Below, piece by piece: positions 4,551-5,263 of a DNA stretch of 5,263 nt; positions within the stretch are counted from its first letter, which is position 1; each line of letters begins with the position of its first letter. A model generated the notes under the pieces. It did no database searches and was not told the DNA's origin. It worked only from the letters and a program-made list of their open reading frames with translations. Source of the DNA: Solirubrobacterales bacterium (lineage in GTDB: Bacteria; Actinomycetota; Thermoleophilia; Solirubrobacterales; Solirubrobacteraceae); the NCBI GenBank assembly GCA_013695395.1, contig JACDAP010000379.1, positions 1 to 5,263 on the forward strand, given 5' to 3'. The translations under genes and the position numbers were made by a program.

Positions 4551-5263
4551 CAGTTGGCCATCGAATCGCGGAGGAGCTGGGCGAGGTCGTCCGCATCGGG
4601 CTCGCGCGGGGCCAGGACGAGCAGGCGCCGTTGCTTGAGCGCTCCGTCGACCAGCGCCGGGATGTCCTGTTCGCCGTACCCGAGCTCACTCAGCCCGCAC
4701 GGTGCGCCCACGTCGCGCATCAGCGCGATGAGTGCGTCGGGCAGCGCCTCCGGGCCGGTGGCCGGCTGCCCCGTCAGGAGCTCCGCGGCGCGGTGGTGAC
4801 GCCCCGGGTCTCCCTCGTAGGTGAAGCGGAACGCGGCGGGCGCCGTGACGATCACGGAGTGGCCGTGCGGCACGAACGGGTGATCGGCGGGGTAGCCGGG
4901 CGGCACGTACTCATGCTTCAGGCCGGCGATCGGATACGCGCAGGCGTGCGGGATGTGCACGCCCGCCGAGCCGAAGCCGACCCCGGCCATGGTGGCGGCG
5001 AGCATCATCGCGCCGCGTGCCTCGACGTCGGAGGAGTCCTGCACGGCCCGGCGCAGGAAGCGGCCGCCCCGCTCCAGCGCCTCGGCGCTCCACACGTCGG
5101 CGATCGGGTTCGGGCCCTGGTAGGGCGGGCGGTCGGCGGGTGAGGCGGGGCGCTCGCGGGCGTCGAACGGCTTGGCCAGAAAGGACTCCGCGGCGTGGCA
5201 GACCACGTCCAGGCCGGTGGCGGAGACGACCTCACCGGCGAGCGTCCCGAGCAGCTCGGGGTC
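4547..5263 (-). CDS. Hydroxyacid-oxoacid transhydrogenase (iron-type alcohol dehydrogenase family), C-terminal part
   Basis: The frame is open to the right edge, so the N-terminal NAD-binding domain is missing. About 238 residues are visible of an expected 420-460. The protein resembles the HOT (ADHFE1-like) branch of iron-containing alcohol dehydrogenases. HOT transfers hydride between 4-hydroxybutyrate and 2-oxoglutarate through tightly bound NAD, giving succinic semialdehyde and 2-hydroxyglutarate. Counting from the edge, the metal ligands expected from the family (FucO type) are present: Asp19 and His23 in GLDVVCHAAES, His106 in GVHIPHACAYPIAG, and His133 in FVPHGHSV. The second histidine of the FucO HGMAHP motif is Tyr here, as in HOT proteins. 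Other HOT-like segments are DVWSAEALE, GYPADHPFVPHG, TAPAAFRFT and LGYGEQDIPALVDGAL. An internal GTG at 5206 is not the start, since the conserved helix before it is in frame. Other Fe-ADH activities remain possible. Confidence 0.9.
   Translation of the reverse strand, partial: DPELLGTLAGEVVSATGLDVVCHAAESFLAKPFDARERPASPADRPPYQGPNPIADVWSAEALERGGRFLRRAVQDSSDVEARGAMMLAATMAGVGFGSAGVHIPHACAYPIAGLKHEYVPPGYPADHPFVPHGHSVIVTAPAAFRFTYEGDPGRHHRAAELLTGQPATGPEALPDALIALMRDVGAPCGLSELGYGEQDIPALVDGALKQRRLLVLAPREPDADDLAQLLRDSMANW

Noticed and set aside
2661..5143. Other + strand open frames (2731-3312, 3164-4435, 3906-4799, 4631-5143)
   Set aside because: They run opposite the nitroreductase, SDR, thioesterase and transhydrogenase genes, show no family motifs and have compositions typical of antisense shadows.

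Overview
The window is GC-rich throughout, with G or C at nearly every third codon position. Protein style, GTG starts and start regions without Shine-Dalgarno sequences suggest a high-GC actinobacterium. Thermoleophilia (Solirubrobacterales) is a plausible class, but this is an impression from the protein sequences and was not tested by any search.

Layout. On the + strand, 2-958 is the C-terminal 318 residues of translation elongation factor G (fusA), cut by the left edge. A 130-bp intergenic stretch follows (959-1088). It holds a 9-bp tandem repeat and a long stem-loop, and marks the meeting point of two opposite transcription directions. Everything from 1089 to the right edge lies on the - strand. 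In transcription order (right to left) it encodes: a hydroxyacid-oxoacid transhydrogenase (iron-type alcohol dehydrogenase family, N-terminus cut by the window edge), a hotdog-fold acyl-CoA thioesterase, a classical short-chain dehydrogenase (SDR), a 54-residue tail-anchored membrane protein, a nitroreductase-family flavoprotein, a TetR-family repressor, and an HSDL2-type SDR. The small membrane protein is shorter than usual gene-calling cutoffs. It is supported by a GGAGG ribosome site, a 4-nt GTGA overlap with the upstream gene and about 89% GC at third codon positions. No gene-free gap exceeds 130 bp.

How the genes may work together. The seven - strand genes are tightly packed: two GTGA overlaps, and gaps of 10, 23, 54 and 58 bp. 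They look like one redox and acyl/hydroxyacid metabolism cluster with its own TetR regulator. The substrate cannot be read from the sequence. However, the four genes that do not start inside an overlap each have a TAnnnT -10-like hexamer 6-8 nt before the ATG and mostly lack a Shine-Dalgarno sequence. This is the arrangement of leaderless actinobacterial transcripts. The cluster may therefore be a series of individually started transcripts as well as, or instead of, a single operon. A perfect 10-bp inverted repeat flanks the -10 box of the TetR gene and is a candidate autoregulatory operator.

No CRISPR array, insertion sequence, tRNA or rRNA was seen. The enzymes all belong to known families. 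The points most worth checking are the hidden small membrane protein, the repeated leaderless start pattern and the TetR inverted repeat.
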